54,899 nt of DNA, taken from NCBI GenBank assembly GCA_024220525.1, contig JAMYWO010000163.1, forward strand, positions 19,524-74,422, in the 5' to 3' direction. Under the pieces are notes generated by a model. The model saw only the letters and a program-made list of their open reading frames with translations. It was not told the origin of the DNA and made no database searches. This DNA comes from Cochliopodium minus. Lineage: Eukaryota > Discosea > Himatismenida > Cochliopodiidae. Below are positions 32,966 through 45,444 of the stretch, piece by piece (positions within the stretch are counted from its first letter, which is position 1; every line of letters starts with the position of its first letter). The translations under genes were made by a program, and so were the position numbers.

Positions 32966-35578
32966 ATGAATTGGGTAAAAATACTTTCAAATGATTCCAA
33001 AGTAGAATCTACACCTCAACAAACACCAAAACCAAATGTTACACCATCACCAACTATAACATCCACAACACCAATATCAACCAAAAATACAGAGAAAATA
33101 GAAAGAAAGAAATATTTGATAGTGGATGCCAATGCATTCATCAGGGGAATGCAAATAGATACATTGACCAATGAAGTTTACACTATCCCTGAGGTTTTGA
33201 ATGAGGTGAAGGATAAAACCTCCAGGACTTTTATGGAAACCATAAATATCAATCTTAAAACAAAGGAACCTGATCAGGAAAGTATTCAGACTGTGGTCAA
33301 TTTTGCAAAGAAAACAGGCAAGGATAATTTATAAAAAAAAATTTATTTTATTTTTACAGATCAGTACGAGAAACAACTTTAAATGAAAAATAATCATAAA
33401 TAACATAAATAACATATCATTCTCAACAATTATAGTGACACCAAATCATAAAATTGGATATATTGTTAGAATAAAAAAAATATGTATCAATATTAGAGGA
33501 TATCAATTAATTCTAAAAGCTTTTTTTAAAAAATAGATACAAAGAATCTTTAAATAATTAAATAATTAATTAAATGTATAAAAATCAAATTAAAGTCAAA
33601 AGATTAAAAGATTATCTTTCACATTTTTTGATATGATAAATGAGTATTAATTACTCCACTTTACACAACTTAATACTTTAATCAAAAGTTTACAAAATTG
33701 ATTGAGACTTAAATTTAATTTTTATTCTGCAATAAACATTCTTTTTTTACTTTAAAAAATTAATTTAAACATTTTTTTCTTTACAGGAGACTTCATTGCA
33801 CTCTCCAAACCGGACATTAAAGTTATTGCGTTGACATACATGCTCGAAAAGGAGTTGAAGGGTACAGACCACCTAAGAACAGAGCCAATCAAACAAGTTT
33901 TTAATTATAATCCACAAAGAAAGGATAAAGGAATGGGAGGGATCAAAGGAAATAAAAATGAAAAAGGAGATAATAAAGAATCTGTCAATAAAAACGAAGA
34001 ATCAAAAGGTTTTTTTTTTTCGATTTATTGATTTATTTTTTTATTTATTATTTATTTTATCTTCTTATTTTTTTGCAATTTAAAATTTATTTTTTTAAAT
34101 TTGATTCATTTTTTATTTTTTTATTTTTTATATATATTTTTTGTTTTTTATTTTTTTGAAATTTAATTTTTTTTTAGAGGATCTAGAGAAGGAAGAGGTA
34201 AAAGAAAGTAAGGAACAAGTTGGTGTTGAGGAGACTTCTACAAATGTGATTGAAGATAAAAAGGTTGAGGAAACAAAAGTTGAAGAACCAAAAGAAGAAA
34301 TAGTAAAAGAAAACAAACAAGAAAATAAAATTGAAGGTAAAAATAAAAAAATAATTAACAAAAAAAAATTAAAAACAAAAAATTTAAAATAAAAATAAAA
34401 AAATGGAAAATAATAACTAATAAAAATAAAAAAATAAAAAAATAAAAAAATAAAAAAATAATAAAATAAAAAAATAAAAAAATTGGAATTAACCGAAAAA
34501 GTAAAATAAATAATTGAAAAATTAAAAAATCAAAATTCTCCTTTTAAAAAATAGAAACAACTGAAATAAAAGAAAAGAAAGAAGAAAATCACCAAAAAGA
34601 AGAAGGAGAAGAAGGAGAGGGTAACAGCGGTGATTGGATCACCCCAGACAACTATCTTTACAAGTTAGATCCTTCCATCAACATCCCTGACGCTCTCGAT
34701 GAGGTTTTTGTTGCTTGCATCACTGCTGATTTCGCCATGCAGAACGTCCTTTTGCAGATGGGTCTTAATTTGCTTTCTTCAAAGGGAATGTCCATCAAAA
34801 GAGTAAGACAAACTGCATTGAAATGTTTCGCTTGTTCTACGTACAAAAATTTTTTATTAAAAGTTTTTTTTATTATTTTTTATTTTTTATTTTTCCAATT
34901 TATCATCAATTTGTTTTTTACATTTTCTTTTTAATTTTTTCTTCATTTTTTATTTTTTTATTTTTTCATTTTTTCATTTTTTTTTCTTTTATTTATTTCT
35001 TTTTATTTTCTCATTTTATTAAACTTTATTTTTTAGTTTTTATTAAACTTTAATTTTCTAGTTTTTATTTATTTTTTTTATAATTTTTTTTATTTTTAAT
35101 TAATTTTATTATTTTTTTTTTATTTTTTTTATTTCTTTTTATTTTCTCATTTTATTCAACTTGTTTTTATTTATTTTTTAGAATCCAAAAAGAAAACACC
35201 AAGATTTTTTGTTCATCTTGTGGTAACGACACGCTAAGAAGAATCTCCTACTCCATCGACAAAGACGGCACCATCGTCTACTTCGACTTCGGCAAAGTGC
35301 CCTCCAAGAAAGGAACACGCTACCCCGTCAAAGTTCCAAAGGGAGGAAGAAAAGAAACAAAGTACATCGAAACCGAAGACTCTATGCCTCACTATGAAAG
35401 AAATCTCATGAAGAAAGTTCACAAGAACAAAGATAATTCCGCTAACGATCCTTTTCATGTCGACTATACCTTTTTGGAGCCTCAGAAGATGAAGAGTGAT
35501 TATGCTAATTGTGTCATTGGCCAGAAGCCTAAGAAGAATCCCAATGTTGTCAGGAAGAGATCAAAGAAAAGAAATTGA
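32966..35578 (+). CDS. NOB1: NOB1, PIN-domain endonuclease of 40S maturation
   Basis: Exons 32966-33317, 33787-34008, 34178-34336, 34555-34840 and 35182-35578; sum 1416 nt, 471 aa. The PIN domain starts YLIVDANAFIRG (catalytic Asp) with YTIPEVLNEVKDK and TGDFIALSKPDIKVIALTYMLE. A low-complexity Lys/Glu linker is followed by the conserved PDNYLYKLDP-type block and AMQNVLLQMGLNL. The zinc ribbon CFAC-x10-CSSCGNDTLRR comes next, then a basic tail. NOB1 cuts 20S pre-rRNA at site D to form the 18S 3' end. The first intron begins with GC (AG|GCAAGG), the only way to join KKTG to DF in frame. Confidence 0.93.
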
Positions 35579-35703
35579 AAATAAATTATTTAATTTAAAA
35601 AAAAATAAAAACTTTTAGAGAAATACTTTTTTGTTTTTTTAAAATAAAATCTCAAAAAATAAAAAAAAAAAAATTTCAAAAAACAATTTATTTATTATTT
35701 TAT

Positions 35704-36846
35704 TTAACATCCACATTTGCTTGATTCATTTACTTTATCATGACCAAGATCTTTTATTACAGGATCTATCGATGGATAACTTTTATTTGTACTATTATTG
35801 TTGGTTTGGTTTTTATCTTTCTCCACAGATATATCCTTGGCAACTATTGTTTCTATGAGTTTTTCGAAACAGGGAGAAACATTTGTATCATTTAAAGCAG
35901 ATGTTTCGAAAAGTTCAAACCCATTTTCTTCTAAAAATTCTTTACAAACATCACTAGTTACCTTTTAAAAAAAAATATATAATTTAAAAAAAAAAAAAAA
36001 TTTTTTTTTTTTTTTACTTCTCTCCTATCTTCTAAATCACATTTGTTTCCCACAATAATTATTTCAATATCTTTTTGTACTTCCCTAATTTGTTCCACCC
36101 ATTTCTCCAAAGAATTAAAAGAATTCTTATTAGTGATATCATACACTTTTTTATGAAAGAAATTATTTCTTTATCAAAGAGGAGCGTGTTAATTAAATGG
36201 GTTTTACCAACAAGAGCCCCTGCAGCCCCTCTTTAAAGAATAAGGGAATTTTTGATTAAATATTTTTTAAATGTTTTACCTATAATATGCTTTAGTGAGT
36301 GTATCTTGAGAAAAAATTGTATTTGATATCAATAATATTTTTTTTTGTTTTTATTTTACTGTATTTCTCTTGACCCGCCTTGTAAAAAAATAATAATTTT
36401 TTTTTTTTAATCAAGTGATATAGAATGGATTACAGTATCCCATAGTTGCACCCTGATCTTTTTGTCATTCATATCTAAATTTTTAACTGAAAAATCAACA
36501 CCAACTAATTTTTTAAGGGGAATATTGATTATTTAACGGTTAATAGATGTGATTGATATTTTACTTGTTGATTTTGCATTTGAATTGAAATCATCCTTTG
36601 AATATCTTTCCACTTTTATAAAATTAGTTAGATGGTTTTATTTTTTCAAAAATGAAAAATATAGGGCTGATATATTTAAGAAATATCTATTTATTGTTCC
36701 ATTAATATTGGTCTCATACTCAAGTTTGTTTTTCCCACACCACTATCTGAATTTTATCAATATTTTTAAAAAGAAATTTATTTAAATATTCTAATTAATA
36801 TACCTCCCACAAGAAGCACTTTCAATATGATGTCATAAGATTCCAT
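35704..36846 (-). CDS. Rab-family small GTPase (Rab11/Rab2-like)
   Basis: Nine exons: 36804-36846, 36720-36746 (27), 36565-36612 (48), 36434-36504, 36360-36378 (19), 36280-36304 (25), 36208-36230 (23), 36018-36145 and 35704-35961; sum 642 nt, 213 aa. All GTPase motifs appear once spliced: GDSGVGKT (P-loop), STIGVDF (switch I), WDTAGQEKY (switch II), AYYRGAAGALVVYDIT, VGNKCDLEDRREV and ETSAL. The C-terminus is CGC, a double-prenylation signal. It should cycle between GDI-bound and membrane forms to direct vesicle traffic. Switch and effector regions fit Rab11 or Rab2/4/14 types; exact subfamily uncertain. Confidence 0.92.
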
Positions 36847-37500
36847 ATAAATGTTTCTAATAAATTTCTTTTCTCCTTTTTTTTTAAAGAATCTTTATTA
36901 ATCTTAAAATTATTGTTTCAATTAAAATTCAATCATTTATAGTTTCAACATGATTGAAAAGCAATGTTTTTGAAACAAGTTTGAAAGAAAGTTTGGTACT
37001 TGAAGTCCTTCAAAACAATTTTTGAGCAATTCAAAAAGAAATTTAATAGTGTTAAAATCAATTTCAAAAAAAAGGTTTCCAACAAAATTTCCCTCCAGTT
37101 ATTGTTTTATTTAAACCCTCTAAAAAAACTAATTTATAGAAAAAACTTCTTTTTGTTGAACAGTATCAATTTCCATTTAAAAAAGGTTTCTTACTTTCAA
37201 AAATTCCAACAAAAAAGAATTCTTTTTTTTAACTCTGGATTTCTTTTTTGAATCTTACACACTTAAGTATTTAATTGTTATTAACAAAACCTTTTTAGTT
37301 AGAAGGCAATGTTCCCAATTTCATTTGCCAACAAAATTTCCCTTTAAAAATTCTTTTGTTCAAACAGAGAAGAAAATTTATTTATTTGGACAAAAGTTCA
37401 TGTTTTTTTTTATTTTTGAATAGTTTAATAAAAGAAAATAATAAATCAAAAAAAAAGAAAAATTAAAATTTAAATCAATTTTTTTTTTTCCGTTCTTCTC
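36847..37500. other. Intergenic gap between Rab and RNF123
   Basis: AT-rich with an 83-codon frame (37000-37251, Lys/Phe/Asn-rich) that I treat as spurious: its codons are just low-complexity AT. Contains imprecise repeats of CCAACAAAATTTCCCT (37078 and 37328). Confidence 0.6.
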
Positions 37501-38513
37501 CTAAAACTCAGTAAGACCACTGATCTCAGCATTGCAAAAGAAACATTTCTTACTGTTCATCAAATGTCTGTCGATACAACGATGGCAACTTTGATGACCA
37601 CAAGGCTGGAAGGTTCGGTCCATGTCGTTGGTGCAACAAATAGGGCACAATTTGTCGTCATCATCATTGTTCTTTTCATCATTCTTGTACTCTTCTTTAT
37701 TGGACTCATTGTATTCTCTGATCTGTTTTCAAAAAAAGAAAAATATAATTAAATTTCAATTTTCAGTTTTTATTTTTCACAATTTTTATTTTATCATTTT
37801 AATTTATAATTTATTTCAAATTATTTTTTAATTTATTTTAATTTATTTTTTAATTTATTTTAATTTATTTTTAACTTTAATTTTCATTTAGACTTTTATT
37901 ATAAGTTGATTTTTAATTATTTTTTTAACTATTTTTTTTTATTTTTTTGAATTTATTTATTTTTACATAATTTTTATTTTGTTTACATTTTTTTCATTTT
38001 TATTTTTGTTATTTTTAAATATCTATTTTTTTAATTATTTTTTGCAAATATTCAATTACCTTTTGCATCATATCACCATAAAGATCAAACAAAGAAAGGG
38101 AACTCTTAGAAAAAGAGTTTATGTCATCACCAAAAAGAAACTTTAAAGAAACATCAGAAAGGAAAACGAGAATCTCCTTGGTTAAACTGTCATGTTGCCC
38201 GAAAACCTTGCAGAAGTTGATGGAGGAGGTTTCGTTTTGGCTGGTTTGGCTGTGTTTGTGGAGGGACAACATGCTTCCTATTATTGAACACATCAAATTC
38301 TCTATTTTCAGTCCTGGTGGTGCAGCTAATAAATAAAATAAAAAAAAAAAAAAAAAAATTTTGAAATATTGAAAAACATTTTTTAAGATTAAAATTGAAA
38401 AGTATATTCGAAAAAAAATTTAAAAAAAAGTAGAAAAAAAATAAATGAAATATTTTTAAATTTCTAAAAAATTAAAATGAAAATATTTGAAAATATTCGA
38501 AAAAAAAAAAAAG

Positions 38514-38545
<32 letters not shown>

Positions 38546-41500
38546 CAAAAAATTGATACAGATGTTTGGATCCTCTAACATGAGCTTTAGAGTCTTGGTC
38601 TCCTTTCCAGCAGCAACCCTACCGACAATGGTGATCAAAAGCTCGACCAATCTCATCAAATTGGTCTCCTTCTGTTGCAAAAACAACGAGGGGCATTCGA
38701 AGCAGCAAATCTCCATCAGTCTCGCTTGCATGATGATCAACTCGAACATCACCAGACTCTTCTTGATGATCTGGAAATCTTCTCCATACATCTTTTTCCC
38801 CTTGATTTTTTCGTACTGAAAAAAAAAAAAAAAAATAAACGAAAATAATAATGAACGAAAAATGCAATTATTGAAGCCAAATTTAATTTAAAATTTTTGG
38901 TTTAAAAATAAAAATTATTGTGAAAATATATTACGAATATTTAAATTAATTTCAAATAATTTCAAAAAAAAAAATTAGTATGAATAAATCAATAAAAAAT
39001 AAAAATAAAATGGATTAAAATAAAATTAAATCAAAATCAAAATCGAAATATAAAAAACAAAATATTAAAATGAATTAAATGAATATATCAAAAATTAAGT
39101 ATAATAAAATTATTCAAACATCAAATTTTTTAAATTTTTTTTTTTTACTTCAAACATAGAAACAGTGAATTCAGTCATACACCAATTTAGAGTGTTGAAG
39201 ACTTTGTTGAGGAACTTGTCAAAAGAGAGCGGAGAGGTGTTGTAGTACTGCACAAACACTTTGTGAAACACGACAGAAGTGCGGTAATTTTGACGAGTTT
39301 TCATCAAATCAGGATCCCCAATAAGTGCAAATGTATCTTCATCCTCACCTTTTAAAAAATAAATAATAAAATAAAAATAAAAATAAAATAAAGATAAAAA
39401 AAAAAATAAAAAATAAAAATAAAAATAAAAATCAAAAATAAAAAAAATATCAAATATCAATAAAATAAAAAATATAAAAAATAAAAAATAAAAAATAAAA
39501 ATAAAAAATTTAAAATAAAAATAAAGATAAAAATAAAAAATATCAAAAAATTTAAAATAAATAAAAAATAAAAAATAAAAAAATCAAATCAAATAAAAAA
39601 TAAAAATAAAATAATAAATAAAAAAAAATAATAAATAAAAAAAAATAATAAATAAAAAAAAATAAAAAATAAAAAAAAAATAAAAAATAAAAAAAATAAT
39701 AAAAAAATTTACTTTCGATTTTTAGTGTATTGTTTTGGTACTTCTCGAGTATTTCCTCGTAATGTTGGGTTTTCTCCTGGCCAAACCCCTTTCCTTCCCA
39801 TAACTTCCAGAAAATATTAGTCATAGGAATCCAGTTGGTCTTTTTGAATTTCAAAAGTACTGGAATAAGTTTTTCTTTTCCTAAAAAAAAAATTTTAAAA
39901 ATAGTTTATTTTTGATTTAAATTTTAAATTAAATTTAATTTTTATTTTATATTTTATTATTTTTTATTCTTAATTTTATTATTTTTTATTTTTATTTTTT
40001 TTAATTCTCACCATGTTTGGTTCTTTCCATTGCTCTTATGAAGGATCCAAAAGTACACAAGGTGTTCATTTCTTGGAGGAGAATTTCTCTCACTTCAGGG
40101 TTGGCGATTCTCTTCTCCAACAAGTGAGTTGTGATAAACTCAACAGCATCTGTCATTGCTCTCCTTCTATTTTCTTTTGATTGAAACAAAAAAAAATATA
40201 AAAATTATGAAATTAAAATGAAATTAAAAAATTAAAAAAAAAATGTTCAAAAAAAATAAATTATAAAATAAAATGAAAAAATAAAAAAATAAAATGAAAA
40301 ATAAGGGTCATATAATTTGTTCAGAGAAATTTTTTAGGTAGCTCAGAGTTGTCTGCAAAGAAATAAGACAAATGCCTGAAATCATCATTTAAAATAATGA
40401 CCCCCATCAAAAAAAAAAAAAAATTTAAAAAAAAATATTTTTTTTTTACCAGTTTTGTCAAATATAAAACGAGGATAAATAATTTCGAATAAGATTCTGA
40501 ATGAATAGACAATGTTATCTAAGTAAAACTGAGGGATGTAAGGAAAGAAGTTTGGCTTGAACTCAGAAACGTGGGACATCAAGCGAGAGGAGAAAGAGAG
40601 GGACTCCATTATTCTTTCGGCTCTGTCAGAACACATGAGACAAACGAGATTCCATTCAGTGGCTCTAAGAATGTCTCTAAACGTTGAAACTTTATCATCC
40701 AAAACTGTCTTTGTAGGCTATAATTAGAAAAAAAATTAATAAATAATTATTCACAATTATTTTTAAAATAAAATAATTAAACAAAAAAAATTAAACTTCT
40801 TTATCTTTGGATCTTTTTCTTTTTTTTTCAATATTCTCTTTTTCATTATCTTGATTTGGATCATCTTCCTTTTCATTTGTGCTGTTTTCGTTATTGTTGC
40901 TGTTGTTGGTGTTACTGATTGAGTCGATGGTAGACTTTTGTTTCTCGTTGGAATCGAGAGTTTCAGAAAAAACCTTAATCGAACGCTGAAGTTTCTTAGC
41001 ACGATTCGAAAGATTAGATATGGTTTTGAATTTAAGAAAAATGATCAAGTTGTTGATGAACAAAGAAATGTCAAAGAGCAAAGCGTTAGAATTAGTGTCG
41101 TTCTCACATTCAAATACCATACAAGGAAATTGATCCTTGCTTTTGTTGAAAGAATCTTCTTCGCTGATCACGTTCTCTTTTCTTATGTGAGAAATCGCTC
41201 CTCCCAAGTGTGAGAATTCAAAGTAGTTGAGCTTGTTCCAAATGATGCAAGGAAAGTTTTGGACTCCGTTGACAAAGAAGTCTTTGAGCGCCAACAAGAT
41301 GATGTAGTATACATTCAACAAAACAAAGTGATTGGAAGTGATGGTCATTTGAGCAAACTGTAAAAGGAATTAATTCAATCAAAAAAAAGTTAAAAAAAAG
41401 TTTATATTACTTCGGATCCTAAAAGTTTGTTTTTATCGACAAGAGATCTTGCCCATTGGAGAAAAAGTCTTCTAGGAGTAGAATCTTTCTCTACCCCAGG

Positions 41501-43255
41501 AATGATTCTGTTGAAAGGCTTGTTGTTATCAATAAAGAGCCGGGTGATGTAGAACATATTCTTTTCATGTTCAGTGAGGATGAAGTTGAGGTAGTTTTTG
41601 CTTTGTTCCATGTCTGACTTGTCTTCTTTGGTGCAGAACTTTTCAGCGTCAGCCCACCAAACACGAGGGATCAAAGAAGGAAGATCTTGATCGATATTTG
41701 GAGACTTGATGATGAACAACTTTTCCATATGATTGCTGAACAATTTGAGAGAACAAAATTGTTCAAAGTATTGAGGAATGGTCAATAGAGTCTTTGCTAT
41801 GCTTATCCAACGACCGTTGTAAATCTTTTTTTGCTCATTTATTTGGTGGATTGGTACAATGGAGCATTTCAAAGTTATTTGAAACCAAACTATTCTCCAA
41901 AGATCATTAAACTCGTGTTCCTAACAAATGTAGTTTTAATTAATAATCAAAATAAAATTTCAAAAAAAAAAAATACCTCCAAATAAATTTCAGAGTAATT
42001 GAAAAGAGAAATAAGTTGTGCAACATTGTTGTTAACACAAAATTTTTCAATGAGAGGGACAATGTAAGAGATGACGCCATAGTCAATGGACAAAAGAGGA
42101 CCGAGCTGAGAAAACAAAGAAGCCAAAACAACAACTTCCTCCTGAGGATCTTTAAATGAATCTTTGTTAAGTTGTAACAGTTTTTCGAGACACTCTACAC
42201 AGTACTTCATTTGAGATAATTGAGAGTTGTATATCTTTGTGGATTGTTGTATTGGCTCGTATCCTTCCACTGGAAACTCAAAGGGTCTTTTTCCAAAGTT
42301 AAGAAGAGAACATTCTCCGTGAGAAATGGACAATGAAGGAAAGTAAGCGAGTCCTGAAACTTTGGTTCTGATGTTCTCGTATGCCACTCCTAAAAATATT
42401 CCGTTTCTGTAAAATGATATTGTTGCCTTTTCAAGATCGATTGTAATTCCTAGAAAGAAGAAAAAATATATTAGAGTGATTAAAACAAAACCAATTGATA
42501 ACAGTTCATATAATCAATATTATTCATTTGTTTGAAAAATTATAAATAAATACGGTTGAAGCATTTAAATTATTAATATTATACGTTTTTCATCAAATAA
42601 AATGATTATTTTCAGTTCATTGGCAATAAATATAATTTTTTTAACCTATCACATCTCCTCTTGTCCAATCAGGACCAAAATTATCATCTTTTATATTCCA
42701 TTTCTTCTTTCTCTTTCCATCGTAAGCGTAGGAATCCATCACATCACCGACTCCTATTTCATCAGTGAATGTCCAAGCCAATGGAGCCCATCCAATCTGT
42801 TGTAATCCATCGCTCAACAAAATTACTTCATACATCCATTTTCCATCAAAAACGCATGTATTAGCTCTGAAACTGCTGAAATTGGATGAAGAGGATATTT
42901 CCAAGATCTCACTGTTGATATCAAAATTTCCAAAACAATAATCCTCTTCTAATTTCACTTCTGATGGTCCTATTCTTCCATCCTTATATTTTTCATTTAT
43001 ATTTTTATTATTTGTATCTTCACTTGTATCCATGTTGTTATTATTATTGTTATTAGTATTGTTTTCAAGATCATTATCGTTGATAATTGATAAATCTTGA
43101 AACTTTTTCTCTAATTCTTCTGATATATTCCATAAATTAACATCTCTTTGTATTAAAAAAGTGAAAAATAGGTTAATATAAATTATAAAAAATTTTGGAG
43201 GGAAATACTTTTGAAATCCAAATATTGATTTGATGATATTGTTCAAATTATTCAT
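37501..43255 (-). CDS. RNF123: RNF123/KPC1-type E3 ubiquitin ligase (SPRY plus RING)
   Basis: Exons: 43209-43255, 42646-43145, 41977-42449, 41411-41920, 40797-41357, 40450-40717, 40012-40173, 39713-39880, 39149-39348, 38560-38815, 38060-38325 and 37501-37722; sum 3633 nt, 1210 aa (human 1314). A SPRY domain near residues 80-230 contains SFRANTCVFDGKWMYEV and DSYAYDGKRKKKWN. A long helical middle follows, with FNTLNWCMTEFTVSMFE near the C-terminal third. The RING finger CPIC-x11-CGHQSCHRC-x10-CFFC closes the protein. In animals KPC1 ubiquitinates p27Kip1 and processes NF-kB p105; here only the E3 role is secure. Asn-rich inserts lie at 43020-43070 and 40850-40920. A coding-looking stretch at about 40310-40378 is best treated as intronic. 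Confidence 0.92.
39356..39709. repeat. AAAAAT-type low-complexity intron tract
   Basis: Intron 8 of the RNF123 gene is almost entirely degenerate TAAAAA and TAAAAATAAA units. Confidence 0.9.
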
Positions 43256-43735
43256 TTTTTTGTTGATTCTTCAAAATGTTTTTGTTTATCTTCAATCAAA
43301 AGGGTGAAAGATTTTTTTTTATTTTATTTATAACTGCAACAAAATGGTGTAATTAATTTGTTTTCTTAGTGGTTTGAATGATTTGGAAAATACCTTTGGA
43401 ATTGCAATACTTTATTTCCATTCATATTTTTAACAAAAATCTTCAAAATATATTTCCTTTTCTCTAATAATTTTACATTCAAATTCTGCAATCTACTGAT
43501 CCTAAAATAATAGTTTATTTCCTTCCTGATTCTATTTATTCTCTCAACAGTAATAGGGGATTTATAAATTTTTTACAGTATAATTAAAAATAAAAATTTA
43601 TAAAAAAATAAATATAAAAAAAAAACTTAAAAAAAGGTTTCTAATTTACTTTATTTACCACAATCAAAAGAAGGGATTGCCCAAAATAAAAATATCATCA
43701 TCAAATAAATAAACATATAAACCAAATTTAACAAT
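43256..43735. other. Divergent promoter region RNF123 / PP2A copy 1
   Basis: 480 bases between two start codons on opposite strands. AT-rich, no frame of note, no recognisable core-promoter element. Confidence 0.6.
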
Positions 43736-44972
43736 ATGGAAAATAACTTGAATAAAGATGTCGATAAATATATTGAACAATTGAAAAAATGTATTCAATT
43801 ATCAGAAGATCAAGTGAAAGATTTATGCAATAAGGTAAGCCAAGCAAATAATTTTTTTTTTTTTTGACAAAACAATTATATCCTAAAATGACTGGAAAAA
43901 AAATAATAACAATTGAATGATTAAAATATTAAAATCAACATAACAATATTATATTTTAATTTTTAAAATTAAATTGCCTAATTAACAATCATTTGAAATA
44001 AGGCACGTGAAATATTGATTGAAGAAAGTAATGTTCAAATGGTATCTTGTCCAGTAACAGTATGTGGTGATATTCATGGACAATTTCATGATTTGATTGA
44101 ATTATTCGAGATTGGAGGAGATTGTCCAAACACAAATTACCTTTTTATGGGAGATTATGTTGACAGAGGATTTTATTCCGTAGAAAGTGTATCTCTTTTA
44201 ATGGCTTTGAAAATAAGATATAAAGATAGATTAACTTTAACAAGAGGAAATCACGAATCTAGACAAATTACTCAAGTTTATGGGTTTTATGATGAATGTT
44301 TGAGAAAATATGGAAACACCAACGTGTGGAAGTCCTTCACAGAATTGTTCGATTATCTTCCATTAACTGCTGTAATTGAAAATGAGGTAAGAAAAATCAA
44401 TTATTTAATAAAGAGAAAATTTTATAATCACATTTCAAATTCTTTATAATTATTCTGGAAGGGATAAATATCACTTTTATAAAAGGGAAATACTCAAATA
44501 TTAATTTTCGTTTTCTTTTTCAAAAAAGATATTTTGTCTTCACGGAGGATTATCTCCATCTATTGACACATTGGATAATATAAGATCTCTCGAAAGAATA
44601 CAAGAGGTTCCCCACGAAGGACCTATGTGTGATTTATTGTGGTCAGATCCTGATGACAGAACTGGTTGGGGATTGAATCCACGTGGTGCTGGATATACCT
44701 TTGGATCCGATATAAGTGAACAATTCACTCAAAATAATAATTTATCTCTTGTATCACGTGCCCATCAATTGGTCATGGAAGGATACAGTTTCACACATGA
44801 AGAAAAAGTTGTCACCATATTCTCTGCTCCTAACTATTGTTATCGTTGTGGTAATCAGGCTGCCATCTTGGAGATCGATGAGAAGATGGGCAAGCAATTT
44901 ATTAAATTCGATCCTGCTCCTAGAAAGGGCGAGCCTCATGTGACTAGAAGAACTCCTGATTATTTTCTTTGA
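43736..44972 (+). CDS. PP2A catalytic subunit, tandem copy 1
   Basis: Exons 43736-43834, 44003-44386 and 44529-44972; 308 aa, the standard PP2Ac length. All metal and phosphate motifs are present: [29 protein letters not shown] and the final [11 protein letters not shown]. The C-terminus is TPDYFL, whose last Leu is carboxymethylated by LCMT1 to recruit regulatory B subunits. Ser/Thr phosphatase of the A-C core enzyme. Introns follow codons LCNK and IENE, in the same places as in the two copies downstream, so duplication came after intron gain. Confidence 0.97.
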
Positions 44973-45444
44973 GAATAGCAGTACATATAAAACAACAAAA
45001 TTTCTTCTTTTCCTTTTTATATAATTGGTCATTTTTTTTTCTTTTCAAAATCAAATCAAATAAAATTTAAAAAAAATTCAACTTGATATCTCTCTTTCCA
45101 TTTCAATGTTTACTTTATATCCTCTTTTTTTTATTAGGTGAAATTTTGATTCTTTCGAAATAAATTGTTCGTTTTTTTTTATATATCCTCCCTTTATAGC
45201 TATAAACTAAGATCAGGTACGTTATATTAACTTGTATTTGTACCTTATTAAATCACATTTTTTGAATGTTTGTCAAATATAAATAAAACAAACAAAAAAA
45301 AAAAGGGAAAAGAAATTCAAATTCTCCAAAAGAATCTATATTATAAATTTTATAAATTTTTTTTTTTAAAATTTACTGAATAAATAAATCTCCTATACCT
45401 TCATTAATTCTTTCAATTTTAGCTTCATTAATCAATAATTAAAA
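44973..45444 (+). other. Spacer between PP2A copies 1 and 2
   Basis: AT-rich 3' and 5' flanks. No gene seen. Confidence 0.7.

Noticed and set aside
36208-36230. A GAAGALVGKT string that looks like a P-loop
   Set aside because: It spans a donor site; correct splicing gives RGAAGALVVYDIT of the Rab core, and the real P-loop GDSGVGKT is on exon 2.
37000-37251. 83-codon frame in the Rab/RNF123 gap
   Set aside because: Composition is generic AT low complexity (Lys, Phe, Asn, Leu), no splice context, no domain.
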